From: Glaciecola sp028401415
GTDB lineage: Bacteria; Pseudomonadota; Gammaproteobacteria; Enterobacterales; Alteromonadaceae
DNA: 64,000 nt
Direction of reading: 5' to 3'
Assembly (NCBI RefSeq): GCF_028401415.2
Contig: NZ_CP171821.2
Location: 620,001-684,000, forward strand
A program made the translations under genes and the position numbers. Of the stretch, positions 35,441 through 45,125 are shown piece by piece. Numbering within the stretch: the stretch's first letter is position 1; each line of letters opens with the position of its first letter. A model generated the notes under the pieces. It saw only the letters and a program-made list of their open reading frames with translations. It had not been told where the DNA came from and made no database searches.

Positions 35441-36370
35441 ATGACCTTAAGCTCACACGATAGCGTGTTCACATGCCAACGTATTCTCGTCGTTTTTGAC
35501 CCTTATCACACTGAACAACCTGCGTATCATCGAGCCTGTTTTTTGGCCAAAAAGCTTAATGCAGAGCTTTTAGTAGTCAGTTGCATTTATGATGAAACAT
35601 ACGACATGACCAATTTTCTTAGCGCTGAACAGCGCGTTGACATGAAATCCGCCCTGCTTAACGGTCAACTCAAAGCCATGCAAGCCTGTACTGCAAAAAC
35701 TATTGGTGTAAAAGTGTCCGTGAAATCTGTATGGCATAAGTCATTGCATCAAGGGATCATCGACGTCGCCACTCACGAAGATTGCGACATGATTGTAAAG
35801 GCATGTAAAAATCATACTAAATTTGCACATAAACTGTTTACTCCCTCCGATTGGCGTTTATTGCGGTATAGCCCACTTAATGTCTTGATGGTAAAAGATC
35901 ATGACTGGCCAGAAAATGGAAATATTGTCGCTTCGATCAGTGTTGATACAAACGATAAAGTACACAATTTGTTAAGTGAACGCGTCACAAAAATCAGCTG
36001 CGACCTGGCGAAAATGGTCAACGCGCGAGTCAACTTGGCAAACACTTTTGCAGGCGCACCGGTGCATGTTGCTATCGAAGTACCTAGTTTTAACGCGCAA
36101 GCTTATAACCAAGATATCCAGGATAAACACGAGAAAGACGTGCATACCATTGCGCAAGCGCACGACATACCAGATGATCAGGTATTTGTATCAGAAGGAC
36201 TTCCTGAAGATATCATTCCTAAAGTGTGTGAAAAGCTTGATGCCGAATTGTTAGTACTGGGCTCGGTTGGTCGCCGGGGTATATCTGCAGCGCTCTTGGG
36301 CAATACTGCAGAGCATATTATTGATCATGTCACATGCGATACCCTGGTGATAAAACCACAGTTAAAATAG
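35441..36370 (+). CDS. uspE: Tandem universal stress protein
   Basis: Cytoplasmic stress protein of 309 residues made of two Usp domains (about 10-150 and 160-305). Repeats: RILVVFDPYHTEQPAYHRAC at the first start, HKSLHQGIIDVATHEDCDMI, LLRYSPLNVLMVKDHDW at the first domain end; the second ends GSVGRRGISAALLGNTAEHI with LVIKPQL, the G-rich ATP-binding loop being best kept there. UspE gene placement after fnr is the same as in E. coli. A role in growth arrest and stress adaptation is known there. Confidence 0.88.
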   Translation: MTLSSHDSVFTCQRILVVFDPYHTEQPAYHRACFLAKKLNAELLVVSCIYDETYDMTNFLSAEQRVDMKSALLNGQLKAMQACTAKTIGVKVSVKSVWHKSLHQGIIDVATHEDCDMIVKACKNHTKFAHKLFTPSDWRLLRYSPLNVLMVKDHDWPENGNIVASISVDTNDKVHNLLSERVTKISCDLAKMVNARVNLANTFAGAPVHVAIEVPSFNAQAYNQDIQDKHEKDVHTIAQAHDIPDDQVFVSEGLPEDIIPKVCEKLDAELLVLGSVGRRGISAALLGNTAEHIIDHVTCDTLVIKPQLK

Positions 36371-36484
36371 TGCTTAATGGCAAACGATAAAGCGTACTTC
36401 TATGGGTGATTTACAGTCATAAGTCTCGTATACTGGCGGCGTTTTAAGTATTAGGTTTTATGCATTACGTTTTAGGAAAAGCTT

Positions 36485-37396
36485 ATGTCAGTAAATGGCT
36501 CACTCACTACTCAGAGCAAATCGAAGTATAGTTTTAATAAACTACAAAAACGCTTACGCCGTGAGACCTCAAAAGCCATTGCCGACTTCAATATGATAGA
36601 AGACGGCGATCATATTATGCTGTGTTTATCAGGCGGCAAGGACAGCTATACCCTACTCGACTCATTAATGTATCTTCAGCGTATAGCACCCATTCACTTT
36701 TCAATTGTGGCGGTTAATCTTGATCAAAAACAGCCAGGCTTTCCTGAGCATATTCTTCCAGCGTATTTGTCTGAACTGGGAGTGGAATATAAGATAGTTG
36801 AGGAAGATACGTATTCCATCGTTAAAGAAAAAGTACCTGAAGGAAAGACGACCTGCTCTCTGTGCTCACGCTTACGCCGCGGTATACTCTATCGCACGGC
36901 AAGCGAGCTTAAAGCAACAAAAATCGCTTTAGGTCATCATCGTGATGACATGTTAGAGACATTGTTTTTGAATATGTTTTATGGGGGCAAAATTAAGTCC
37001 ATGCCGCCAAAACTCCTAAGTGACGATGGCAAACACATCGTTATAAGGCCACTAGCCTACTGCAAAGAGTCAGATATTCAAAAATATTCAAGTGCAATGA
37101 ACTTCCCAATCATTCCCTGCAATCTTTGCGGCTCTCAAGAAAACCTCCAGCGCAAAAATATCAAAATGATGCTTCAAGACTGGCAGCAACGTTTTCCCGG
37201 ACGCGTGGAGTCGATGTTCAGCGCTATGCAGAATATTAAACCCTCTCATATGCTTGACCATGCGATGTTTGATTTTAAAGGCCTAAATCGAGATACCAAA
37301 TTTAAAGGTGAAGGCGACATTGGCTTTGATAATGAGGCTTTTGAACAAAGCTTTAGCCAGCCAGATGCGGATAACACCATTCTGGAAATAAAGTGA
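36485..37396 (+). CDS. ttcA: tRNA 2-thiocytidine synthetase
   Basis: Enzyme making 2-thiocytidine at tRNA position 32 with a [4Fe-4S] cluster, 303 residues. The PP-loop SGGKDSYTLL, the CSLCSRLRRGILY motif with two Cys, and the CNLCGSQ segment match TtcA. GHHRDDMLETLFLNM is the ATP-binding region. It belongs to the conserved uspE-ttcA neighbourhood. Confidence 0.93.
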   Translation: MSVNGSLTTQSKSKYSFNKLQKRLRRETSKAIADFNMIEDGDHIMLCLSGGKDSYTLLDSLMYLQRIAPIHFSIVAVNLDQKQPGFPEHILPAYLSELGVEYKIVEEDTYSIVKEKVPEGKTTCSLCSRLRRGILYRTASELKATKIALGHHRDDMLETLFLNMFYGGKIKSMPPKLLSDDGKHIVIRPLAYCKESDIQKYSSAMNFPIIPCNLCGSQENLQRKNIKMMLQDWQQRFPGRVESMFSAMQNIKPSHMLDHAMFDFKGLNRDTKFKGEGDIGFDNEAFEQSFSQPDADNTILEIK

Positions 37397-37444
37397 TTAG
37401 TAGAAGATGATCAATAACACGTGCACGAATAAACAGGAGTATTT

Positions 37445-38356
37445 GTGAAAATTGGTTTAGCACTGGGTGCGGGCGCTGCCCGAGGTTGGGCGCATATCGG
37501 CATCATTAAGGCACTTGAAGAATTAGGCATTAAAATAGACATTGTTGCTGGGTGCTCCATTGGCGCATATGTAGGTGCAGCCTATGCAAGCGGCAAGCTC
37601 GATGAACTCGAGGCCTGGGCAAACACGCTCACCGAATGGCAAGTATTCGGTTTACTTGGCATTGGCCTTCGTCGCGGCGGCCTTGCTAGCGGCCAAAAAG
37701 TATTTGATAAACATAAAAACGACTTTTGCGCCCCCAGTTTTGAACAAATGATAAAATCCTTTAGTGCAGTCGCTACCGATTTATATTCCGGGAAAGAAGT
37801 CATTTTTAATAAAGGCGATATAAACGATGCAATACAGGCGTCTTGTGCAATCCCTGCTCTATTTGCCCCCATCGAGCATGAAGGTAGGTGGTTAGTCGAT
37901 GGCGCAGTGGTTAATCCAGTACCCGTGAATCAATGCCGCCAGTTAGGGGCAGATTTTGTTATCGCGGTGAATCTAAGCGCTGATTTTCGCCCTCAGCTAA
38001 TAGAGCAGTTTGAAGAAGAGCACAAAGCCTCTCAACAAAAAACCGACGAAATAATCAGCAAAGGTGCGACGGGTTTCATGAAACAGTGGTTTTCACCAGA
38101 CCCCAAACCCAATAAAAAAACGTCTCCCGGCATTGTGGGGGTAATGAGTAGTGCCCTTGAGATACTTCAAGCGCGCGTGACACGCTCTAGGCTTGCGGGT
38201 GATCCACCGGATATATTGATTGAGCCTCAGCTACGAGATGTAGGCCTACTTGAATTCCATAGAGCTGAAGAATTAGCACAAAAAGGACGTGAAAGCGTCC
38301 AGCGCCTGAGTGAGCAAATTAGCTATCAGCTAGACTTACCTTCACGACCTGAATAA
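37445..38356 (+). CDS. rssA: Patatin-like phospholipase, RssA/YchK-type
   Basis: Cytoplasmic or membrane-associated lipid acyl hydrolase-like protein of 303 residues. The oxyanion motif GLALGAGAARGWAHIGII, the nucleophile elbow GCSIGAYVGA (Ser in GXSXG) and the catalytic Asp in DGAVVNPVPV form a complete Ser-Asp dyad. Substrate not known. It follows ttcA by 48 bp and may be co-transcribed. Confidence 0.85.
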   Translation: MKIGLALGAGAARGWAHIGIIKALEELGIKIDIVAGCSIGAYVGAAYASGKLDELEAWANTLTEWQVFGLLGIGLRRGGLASGQKVFDKHKNDFCAPSFEQMIKSFSAVATDLYSGKEVIFNKGDINDAIQASCAIPALFAPIEHEGRWLVDGAVVNPVPVNQCRQLGADFVIAVNLSADFRPQLIEQFEEEHKASQQKTDEIISKGATGFMKQWFSPDPKPNKKTSPGIVGVMSSALEILQARVTRSRLAGDPPDILIEPQLRDVGLLEFHRAEELAQKGRESVQRLSEQISYQLDLPSRPE

Positions 38357-38381
38357 GTTCACCTGAATCCTGTTTAATTTA

Positions 38382-39041
38382 TTACTTGGTGGCTAGAGCT
38401 GTTATGCGTAACGGTTTAGCCGGCAATCTAAGTGGCTTTTTCGCTTCAAAGAACGCTTCTTCTAAGTTTAGTGTACCTTGAATGACTTGGTAACCCGCAG
38501 GCGTGCTCGTTGTAAGACTTTCATCCTCAAACTGAACAACCAGGCCTTCAACCGTTGGCATCATAAACGACAGAAAGCTTCCCATTTCATTGAAAAAGGC
38601 TTCATATTGCTCACGAATATAGACAATGTCTTCAAAACTATAATTCGCCTTCAGATACTCAGGTTTGGTTTCCAACTGTACTGAGATATCACATTTGTTT
38701 GTTGCTTCCTCCATGTCAAGTATGATCATAGCATCAGCAAGGCGAAGCGCACGCTCTCTGGGGATGGTAAATCGATTTTCTGGGCTGACCTCTAGTGGAA
38801 TCTGTTGTTTTTGAGTAGAAATCCGCGCCGCATTAATCTGGCACAAACGTCCGGTGTCGATATTGACAAAGCCAAAAGCGAACTGTAAACCTTGAGTGTC
38901 ATCATTATTTAGCTTTCTCAGGTGTGAATAAAAGGTTTTGTAGTCTACTTGTAGCTGTTCTGCGAATGCAATGCCCGCAGTTGTGAGATAAAGGGTAAAT
39001 ACCAAACAGAGTAAGCTCAGGCTAGTTGCTGCAGTTTTCAA
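38382..39041 (-). CDS. DUF2987-family exported protein
   Basis: A 219-residue exported protein with a signal peptide (about residues 1-27, ending IAFAEQ). The mature start LQVDYKTFYSHLRKLNN is the family mark I associate with DUF2987 in Alteromonadales. Function unknown. It ends 25 bp from the convergent rssA end and begins two bases after the glucosaminidase stop, so the two are likely one operon. Confidence 0.6.
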   Translation of the reverse strand: MKTAATSLSLLCLVFTLYLTTAGIAFAEQLQVDYKTFYSHLRKLNNDDTQGLQFAFGFVNIDTGRLCQINAARISTQKQQIPLEVSPENRFTIPRERALRLADAMIILDMEEATNKCDISVQLETKPEYLKANYSFEDIVYIREQYEAFFNEMGSFLSFMMPTVEGLVVQFEDESLTTSTPAGYQVIQGTLNLEEAFFEAKKPLRLPAKPLRITALATK

Positions 39042-39042
39042 T

Positions 39043-39894
39043 TTATATTAGCTCCTGATTGGTTTTAATCATTTGTTCTAGTTCTTCGACGTATTCATGT
39101 CCACGCTCTGAATACTGCTCAAGCCCTTGAATTAATTCAAGGGCCGTTGGGCGCTTACCTTGTTCACGAAGATTTTTGCGAATAGCTCTTAAGTCATCAT
39201 ATGCGGGATGACGATTAAGATTGAGCATGTATTCGTACATGGCATGTGATAAGTCGTTGTACTTAGCGACCTCATGAATAGCGCCTTTATTTCTGCGTTT
39301 TGGTACAAAACCGCAACCTTCGCTAAAACACCATATCCCGAAAAAATTGTAACCTTCTTTAGCAAATCGACTTGTTCCCCAAGCGGACTCATTTGCACTT
39401 TGAATTAATACAAGCGCCTCAGGAATGATATCTATTTTTGATAGAAGCTGAGTAAATGCAGCACCTGCGCTTTGATTCTCATCAACACGATACTCCTGCA
39501 ACAGCCACAGCACTTCATCTTGCTCGCGTTTGCTATATGACACCTGAAGTGCTTGGCGTAAGTCAAGTTCGTTCAATTCATCGCCTGAAGAGCTTAACTT
39601 TTCTTGCAGTTGTTGAACATAATCGCGCAGCGCTAAAAGATGCTCGTTTTGTAAGGCTATCGCCGGTTTTAAATAGGAGAAATATGCGCGTTTGCGTTCA
39701 GTTATATCCTCAATCTGTGAAAATCTTGGCACAGGCTCATGGGCATCATCGAGCGTTGGCGTATCGTACACCAAGGCGTTTTTTGAACGCGATACGACAA
39801 TGGCAATCAATAAAATCGCTGCAAGCGCTATGCTCGCTGCCGCTCGAAGCTTGCGTGTTTTGGGATCCACAGCGACATCGGTAGTGTTAGGCAT
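39043..39894 (-). CDS. Bax-like mannosyl-glycoprotein endo-beta-N-acetylglucosaminidase domain protein
   Basis: Membrane-anchored murein hydrolase-like protein of 283 residues. A single helix (about 20-38 from ATG 39894) precedes a helical linker and the glucosaminidase domain: LVLIQSANESAWGTSRFAKE has the catalytic Glu, NFFGIWCFSEGCGF and YDLSHAMYEYMLNLNRHPAY-like segments follow (as DLSHAMYEYM). It resembles E. coli Bax. The start at 39894 has CAGGAG upstream; a longer frame extends 40 codons but overlaps the upstream gene. Role: cell-wall remodelling. Confidence 0.82.
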   Translation of the reverse strand: MPNTTDVAVDPKTRKLRAAASIALAAILLIAIVVSRSKNALVYDTPTLDDAHEPVPRFSQIEDITERKRAYFSYLKPAIALQNEHLLALRDYVQQLQEKLSSSGDELNELDLRQALQVSYSKREQDEVLWLLQEYRVDENQSAGAAFTQLLSKIDIIPEALVLIQSANESAWGTSRFAKEGYNFFGIWCFSEGCGFVPKRRNKGAIHEVAKYNDLSHAMYEYMLNLNRHPAYDDLRAIRKNLREQGKRPTALELIQGLEQYSERGHEYVEELEQMIKTNQELI

Positions 39895-40633
39895 TGAAAA
39901 CTCCTGATTGCCCGTCTTCGGATGTTTGTCCCTGTGAAGATGCTTGCTCGTCCTCTTTGCCACAGAATAACTCTGTGTACAACACAGCCTTAACATTAAA
40001 AAAGTACGGACCAACCCATATCGAAGCGAAACCGAAAGTAATTAATACACCAACAAACAATGCAAAAAATATTAGAAAGACCATCGTCATTTGATACAAG
40101 TACGCGTTTGTCATGCGAATCGACAAAAATATCGCCGAAAATGGTGTAAGACCTTTGTCAACGATGAGTGGCAATGTGAATGTGGTCGCCATAAATATAT
40201 ACAGCCCGGGCAGCACTAGCAGCATTAAGCCAATATCAAAGGCAATGGAAATTAATAAAGTCGCAACGCCAAGCGGTAAAATATAGCTAACATACGAAAA
40301 TACATTGATTGCGCGAGCTTTTATGCCTCTAGCACTTGTAACGGCCAGCATCGCAATGCCCGCAAACAAGGGAGCCATTACCACGTTCATGATAAGACTC
40401 GCCACTGCATTTTGGGTATTTGTTAAGTTTTGGACATCTTCCGGTGTTTCGATTGCGAAGCTATAGGCAAACACAAAGCCTAAAAAAAATATCACAGCAA
40501 CCAATGTAAGAAGCGCCTGAACCAGCACCCAGTTGTTCTCAGAACTTAACTCTCTGGCTCTAGAAAGTACGACGCGTATGTCGAAATGGTATTGTTTGGC
40601 CAGCATACGCTGAATATGAGCTTCGTCTTTCAT
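39887..40633 (-). CDS. Six-helix membrane protein, family unclear
   Basis: A 248-residue inner-membrane protein with about six hydrophobic helices (from WVLVQALLTLVAVIFFLGFV to MVFLIFFALFVGVLITFGFA) and an acidic, Gln/Ser-rich tail. It resembles the YciC-like/DUF975-type membrane proteins in helix pattern, but I cannot assign a family. It overlaps the next gene's start by 8 bases, suggesting coupled translation with the glucosaminidase. Confidence 0.6.
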   Translation of the reverse strand: MKDEAHIQRMLAKQYHFDIRVVLSRARELSSENNWVLVQALLTLVAVIFFLGFVFAYSFAIETPEDVQNLTNTQNAVASLIMNVVMAPLFAGIAMLAVTSARGIKARAINVFSYVSYILPLGVATLLISIAFDIGLMLLVLPGLYIFMATTFTLPLIVDKGLTPFSAIFLSIRMTNAYLYQMTMVFLIFFALFVGVLITFGFASIWVGPYFFNVKAVLYTELFCGKEDEQASSQGQTSEDGQSGVFNA

Positions 40634-40688
40634 TGCCGAGTTGAGTAATCACTAATCGCTGCTGTCATTTAGCAGAATATTAACATTT

Positions 40689-41315
40689 TCACTGAGTCAG
40701 CACTAATACAATTGCCATTGCGATGAGAACTGCACCCATTAGTCTGTCGAAAATATATCCGTGTGTAATGTAAGATTTCCGCACACGGTGATGGCTCGCG
40801 AGTATACTGACAAACACAAACCATAATGCAGTGGCTATGGCGAGGTATAGACCGTATAACGATTTAGACACTAAGCTGCTCTCTACCGGAATAGCAAGTG
40901 TGTAAAGGGTCAAAAAGAATAGCGTCGCTTTTGGATTTAAACCATTGGTAATGAAACCAATAAAAAAAGCTTTCATTGCGCTGTGGCTAACAATATCATC
41001 ACTTTTCAAGCTGGTACCGCTGTTTGCTTGACTCCTGATTGCTCCTATTCCCATCCAAATCAAATAAAGCGCTGCTGCGTATATTAGACTTTGATATATC
41101 CAGGGCGTAGCTTTAATAATAATGCTGATACCCAAAATACTATAAGCAACATGCAGCAAGATACCGCTACCCACTCCCAAACTCGTAACAATACCTATTG
41201 CTCTGCCCTGCTGCAGACTTTGTTTCATCACCACAGCGAAGTCTGGCCCAGGGCTGGCGACAGCGAATGCATGCATAATGGCAATGGCTAGCCAAACAGA
41301 AAAGTCGAAACCCAT
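40689..41315 (-). CDS. LysE/RhtB-family amino-acid exporter
   Basis: Inner-membrane exporter of about 208 residues with six helices. The first helix contains the family motif ASPGPDFAVVMKQSLQQG. I take ATG 41315 (MGFDFSVWLAIAIMHAFAVA) as the start because it opens directly before that helix; the frame also opens at 41369. Substrate not known. Confidence 0.8.
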   Translation of the reverse strand: MGFDFSVWLAIAIMHAFAVASPGPDFAVVMKQSLQQGRAIGIVTSLGVGSGILLHVAYSILGISIIIKATPWIYQSLIYAAALYLIWMGIGAIRSQANSGTSLKSDDIVSHSAMKAFFIGFITNGLNPKATLFFLTLYTLAIPVESSLVSKSLYGLYLAIATALWFVFVSILASHHRVRKSYITHGYIFDRLMGAVLIAMAIVLVLTQ

Positions 41316-41562
41316 TAAGTCACTCAATTTGCTGAATATGTTGATAAAACGCCCTTGATCATACAACAAATTACTTTGAGCGCTAGCGCCAATTTTTATT
41401 GTTAGGCGTAAATTTAAATCGTAAAAAGAATGTTAAATACAGGAGAGGATGTTGCCATTGACCACTGTCATGCTGTGACGCGGCTATCTCGTAAATCTAG
41501 GCATATTGCCTTGCGCTTGGTGTGTAGGCAGTTTGTTGTATATTTTAATCAAAGGTGACTTT

Positions 41563-42559
41563 ATGATTTCTTATTCGTTTCATAATTTAATGAAGTGCGC
41601 AGCTTTAGTTTGTTCCCTGCTTGTGTTGAATCATTCGCATGCGAACCAAGCAGCTGAGCCAATCAGCTTTGAAGACATGCTTGAGCCAACAATCAAGCCC
41701 GGCGGCGGTGACTTGAATCCAGGCATATATAGCCATCCAAAAACGATGAGTGATTTTCAAGATATGAAAATTGGCCTAAGCGTGCATTGGGGGCCAAGTA
41801 GTTTGGGAGGTAAAGAGATTTCATGGTCTCGCGGCGAGCAGATACCGCGTGAAGAGTACGACGCTTACTATCAATCTTTCAATCCAACACAGTTTAATGC
41901 TCAGGCATGGATGGACTTGATGAAAGAAGGCGGTATGAAGTACATCATGTTAACCTCAAAGCATCACGATGGCTTTGCCCTGTGGGATTCAAAATATTCT
42001 ACCTACGATATTGCCAGTACACCCTTCAAGCGCAACATTGTCCAAGAACTGGTGGATGCATCAAAACAAAATGACATTGTGTTTGGCAGCTATTTCTCAA
42101 TTATCGATTGGTATCATCCAGACTATCAGCCCTATGATCACGGCGGACCTGGCGAACTTTATGCGACAGATGCATCTACTCCAAACTTTGAGCGTTATAG
42201 GATGTTTATGAAGGCTCAGTTGCGCGAACTCATCCAAGACTACGGTGCTAAAATCATTCAGTTAGACGGTGAATGGGATCCCTCCTTCAATCATGACATT
42301 GGTAGCCACTTATATGCTTATCTACGCCTGCTAGACCCCACTGTTATCATCAATAACCGTGTTGATGTTGGACGCGAACATTTGCCAGCAGACACCGGCA
42401 TGTGGGACTGGAAACGCTACGCGGGTGATTTTGATGAGCGTGAACGCATGGTGGATTGGATTCAAAAAGAAAGCAAAGTCTTCGGACGCAGTGTGAACCC
42501 TTGGCAAGCTTGGGTAACCATTGACCAGGCTCAGTGGTCATACAATGAAACGCCTCGCC
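41563..42559 (+). pseudogene. Alpha-L-fucosidase (GH29), 5' part, disrupted by IS66
   Basis: N-terminal 332 codons of a secreted GH29 fucosidase. ATG 41563 is preceded by AAAGGTGA; residues 1-27 form a signal peptide (cut near SHA-NQA). The catalytic domain shows KIGLSVHWGPSSLGG, LTSKHHDGFALWDS and the nucleophile region IIQLDGEWDP. The frame continues into the IS for a few codons and ends at a stop inside the element. The 3' part is at 45218-45639. Joining the two gives a 472-residue, in-frame protein with no other lesion, so the insertion looks recent. Confidence 0.9.
42552..42559. repeat. Target site duplication, left copy
   Basis: GCCTCGCC is repeated exactly at 45210-45217, directly outside the two element ends. 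Eight bp is the usual size for the IS66 family. Confidence 0.9.
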
Positions 42560-42567
42560 GTAACCGA

Positions 42568-42900
42568 TCATTTTAGACCGTTCTTGACCGCCTGACTGAG
42601 ATCGAGTTTAGCAACGCTAACGGCGGTCACTATGCCTGCCGGTACCTTGTGATGCGTTTTGCCATTGTTGTTAGCAATGAGTACCGTTTTTCTATTTTTC
42701 TTAAGTAATGTGCCAGTGATTGTTTTGCCCTCATGAGTAAACTGCACTTTCATGCCAGGACGCAGCATAGCAAGCGCTTCTCTATCTTTTTGCGCTCGTA
42801 ACTCATCAATGCGGTCAACGACAGCTTGATTCAATATATATAATTGATCGATAGATAGTTGGCTAATGTCGATTGTCGTTTTTGTGTCTTTTTTGTTCAT
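42568..42900 (-). CDS. IS66 passenger gene: small SH3/KOW-like protein
   Basis: A 110-residue protein inside the element, 7 bp after tnpC. An N-terminal helix (SIDQLYILNQAVVDRIDELR) is followed by a compact strand-rich domain, RPGMKVQFTHEGKTITGTLL and VLIANNNGKTHHKVPAGIV, with the look of a small SH3/KOW-like barrel that may bind nucleic acid. It is not one of the three standard IS66 genes. Its stop sits within the left terminal repeat (42568), so its coding end is part of the transposon end. Function unknown. Confidence 0.65.
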   Translation of the reverse strand: MNKKDTKTTIDISQLSIDQLYILNQAVVDRIDELRAQKDREALAMLRPGMKVQFTHEGKTITGTLLKKNRKTVLIANNNGKTHHKVPAGIVTAVSVAKLDLSQAVKNGLK

Positions 42901-42907
42901 GGCGCTT

Positions 42908-44506
42908 TCACTTTTCTATGTCTGAGCGCAGGCGAATGCCTGCGAACAGCACTTTCCAGCGCCTAGGCGTTAAATCGATGATGTCTTTGGCTGGATGTTG
43001 CGATACGCGTTGCAGCACATCCACTAAATAATGATAGGGATTGATATTGTGTAATTTGCACGTCACCGTAAGCGTGTGTAGGGCACCTAGCTGTTTTGCC
43101 CCTAACTCACTCCAACAGAACAAGTGGTTCTTCCTACCCATGGGAACGACTCTCAAAGCCCTTTCTAAATGGTTAGTATCGATAAAAACTTGCGCATGCG
43201 TCAGGTAAGTCTTTAATTCGTGATGGCGCTCATACGCATAAGCTAAGGCTTTGCTTAAGGGGTCTTTCGGCAATAATTCTGGGCGTTGGCGTTGCTCATA
43301 TAGCCATTTAAACAGTGCAGTGATAATAGGCTCGCTATATTTGAGCCGATATCGCACGGTATCATCGGCATTGGGCGCCTGTTTTCGTATATGTGCTTCA
43401 ATCTTATACAGCTTTTGTATCTCGCTCAAGGCGTGTTGCGCCTCTTTAGGATGATAATCCAGTGCCTTTTCGAAGTAGCGACGGGTATGCGCCCAACACG
43501 CTGCATGAGTAATATGTTGACCTTGGCTATTCAATGTATCAATGACTTGGCTATACACCGCATAGCCATCGCTTAGCAAGGTGCCATTAAAACCAGATAG
43601 TTGTTCTATTGCATGTTGTTTGCCGCGTGAAGCCGACCATGTAAAGGCCACTTCATCTTGCTCGCCATAAATAGGCCAGAAGTAGGTTTGTTTCATGGTG
43701 TTGTGTTTGCGGCGAGTCGATGGTTGTCGACCCGCCTTCATCGGCGTTTCATCCATGCTAATGTTGCCCCCGCTGAGGATGTTGCTCAGCACCGCTTGTG
43801 CGATGGGGATGACTAAATCAATACTTTGGCTGACATAATTGATTAGGCTTGCTCGCGATAAAGTCACACCCGATTGCAGCATACGTAAATGTTGGCGATG
43901 AAGCGGTAAATGATAGACCGCTTTATCCACCATGAGGCCAGCGAGTAGTGATACATCCGCATACGCCCCTTCTAATACATTAACGGGTGTTGAAGGCGAA
44001 CGAATCGCTCCGCTGTCTTTTTGGCGAACCACATCTTTACGGTAAATTAATACTTGGTAGCTACCTGGCAGTTGCGCTAGTCGATGCGTTTCTTTCGTGC
44101 CAATGACTTCATACTTATCGGCATCCTCACCTTCAAGCTCGGGGCAAGGCACATCAATCACCTTGGTCGGCACATCATCGGTAAAGCGAAGGCCAGTGTC
44201 ATTGACGTTATTCTCATCTTTTTGCTTGTTAGAGCGGGCGTAACCTTTGACGGCTTTTTTCGGTAAAGGCGGTAATGCTTCATCTTGAGCTTGACCAAAC
44301 AACTGCGCTTGGTCAGGGTTATCTACAATGTGCTTTTCTGACTTACGCCCAAACAACTGACGCTTGAACCAATCGACTTGTTGCTGCAACTGCGCGGCTT
44401 GTGCTTGTGACTCAACCAGTTTTGCACACACATTTGCATATTCTTCTTGTGGAATATGTGGAGTGTTTTGAGGCAAATGAGCAGCGCTTTTCATGCGACG
44501 AAGCAT
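42908..44506 (-). CDS. tnpC: IS66 transposase TnpC
   Basis: DDE transposase of 532 residues. An N-terminal coiled coil (VESQAQAAQLQQQVDWFKRQ) and FGRKSEKH precede a degenerate zinc-finger region (VIDVPCPELEG), then the catalytic domain: ISMDETPMK (first Asp), GTLLSDGYAVYSQV (second Asp) and a late Glu segment near FIDTNHLERALR, which is the usual NxxER region. The CTD ends with TCKLHNINPYHYLVDVLQRV. Apparently intact. It starts 11 bp after tnpB. Confidence 0.93.
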   Translation of the reverse strand: MLRRMKSAAHLPQNTPHIPQEEYANVCAKLVESQAQAAQLQQQVDWFKRQLFGRKSEKHIVDNPDQAQLFGQAQDEALPPLPKKAVKGYARSNKQKDENNVNDTGLRFTDDVPTKVIDVPCPELEGEDADKYEVIGTKETHRLAQLPGSYQVLIYRKDVVRQKDSGAIRSPSTPVNVLEGAYADVSLLAGLMVDKAVYHLPLHRQHLRMLQSGVTLSRASLINYVSQSIDLVIPIAQAVLSNILSGGNISMDETPMKAGRQPSTRRKHNTMKQTYFWPIYGEQDEVAFTWSASRGKQHAIEQLSGFNGTLLSDGYAVYSQVIDTLNSQGQHITHAACWAHTRRYFEKALDYHPKEAQHALSEIQKLYKIEAHIRKQAPNADDTVRYRLKYSEPIITALFKWLYEQRQRPELLPKDPLSKALAYAYERHHELKTYLTHAQVFIDTNHLERALRVVPMGRKNHLFCWSELGAKQLGALHTLTVTCKLHNINPYHYLVDVLQRVSQHPAKDIIDLTPRRWKVLFAGIRLRSDIEK

Positions 44507-44517
44507 AGCAAATTCAG

Positions 44518-44853
44518 CTACTTAAGTCGCTTGTTTTGTCTGTCTTTTTGCCAATAAATACCATCAATTAAACACTGTAACTGCGCGGTGTTCAGCCCAA
44601 TTTTATGCCCATGACCTACCACCTTGCCGAAGGTGCCGCGCTCGAGCCTTTTTGACCACAAACAGTAGCCCCCTTGATGGTAATACAGCACTTTTATCAT
44701 GGTCCGTTTGCGGTTCACAAACACAAACCAATCGCCGAGTTGTGCTTGCATCTGCAATTGATTATTCACCAACGCCGCTAAACCATCGAACTGCTTGCGC
44801 ATATCTGCAATACCAAGGTATAACCATATTTTAGCGCTACTGGCGGTGAGCAT
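44518..44853 (-). CDS. tnpB: IS66 accessory protein TnpB
   Basis: A 111-residue protein of the IS66 Orf2 family, with IWLYLGIADMRKQFDGLAAL, the hallmark KQFDGL segment and WFVFVNRKRTMIKVLYYHQG. Required for transposition of IS66 elements. It overlaps the tnpA stop region by one base (44853). Confidence 0.93.
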   Translation of the reverse strand: MLTASSAKIWLYLGIADMRKQFDGLAALVNNQLQMQAQLGDWFVFVNRKRTMIKVLYYHQGGYCLWSKRLERGTFGKVVGHGHKIGLNTAQLQCLIDGIYWQKDRQNKRLK

Positions 44854-45125
44854 TATCCGTCAGTGCTCATATTGAGCACCACACCATTTGGCAAGGTTAA
44901 TTCGATTTGCCATTTTCGTGTATCTGCCTGCCGTGATGTCATAGTATCAATCGGTAACCATTGCGGTGATGTTTGTGGTAACGACAGTTCTTGACGCTTT
45001 TTGCGTTGCAAATAGAACGTTGACTGATTAATGTTATGCGCGTGACAAAACTGCGCGATAGTCATATCGCTAGTTTCTTGGGCGTCGATGAATTGTTGCC
45101 ATTCTTGGGGGCTACGTCTAGTCAT
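44853..45125 (-). CDS. tnpA: IS66 accessory protein TnpA
   Basis: A 90-residue protein with an N-terminal helix-turn-helix (WQQFIDAQETSDMTIAQFCH and HNINQSTFYLQRKK) as in IS66 Orf1. It is first of the element genes and ends in ELTLPNGVVLNMSTDG, typical of the family. Probably binds the element ends. Confidence 0.9.
   Translation of the reverse strand: MTRRSPQEWQQFIDAQETSDMTIAQFCHAHNINQSTFYLQRKKRQELSLPQTSPQWLPIDTMTSRQADTRKWQIELTLPNGVVLNMSTDG

Noticed and set aside
42571..42582. IS66 ends placed at the inner repeat TAGACCGTTCTT
   Set aside because: With those ends no 8-bp duplication is found. Extending outward to GTAACCGATCA gives longer terminal repeats and an exact GCCTCGCC duplication, and GTAA is the family's usual end.
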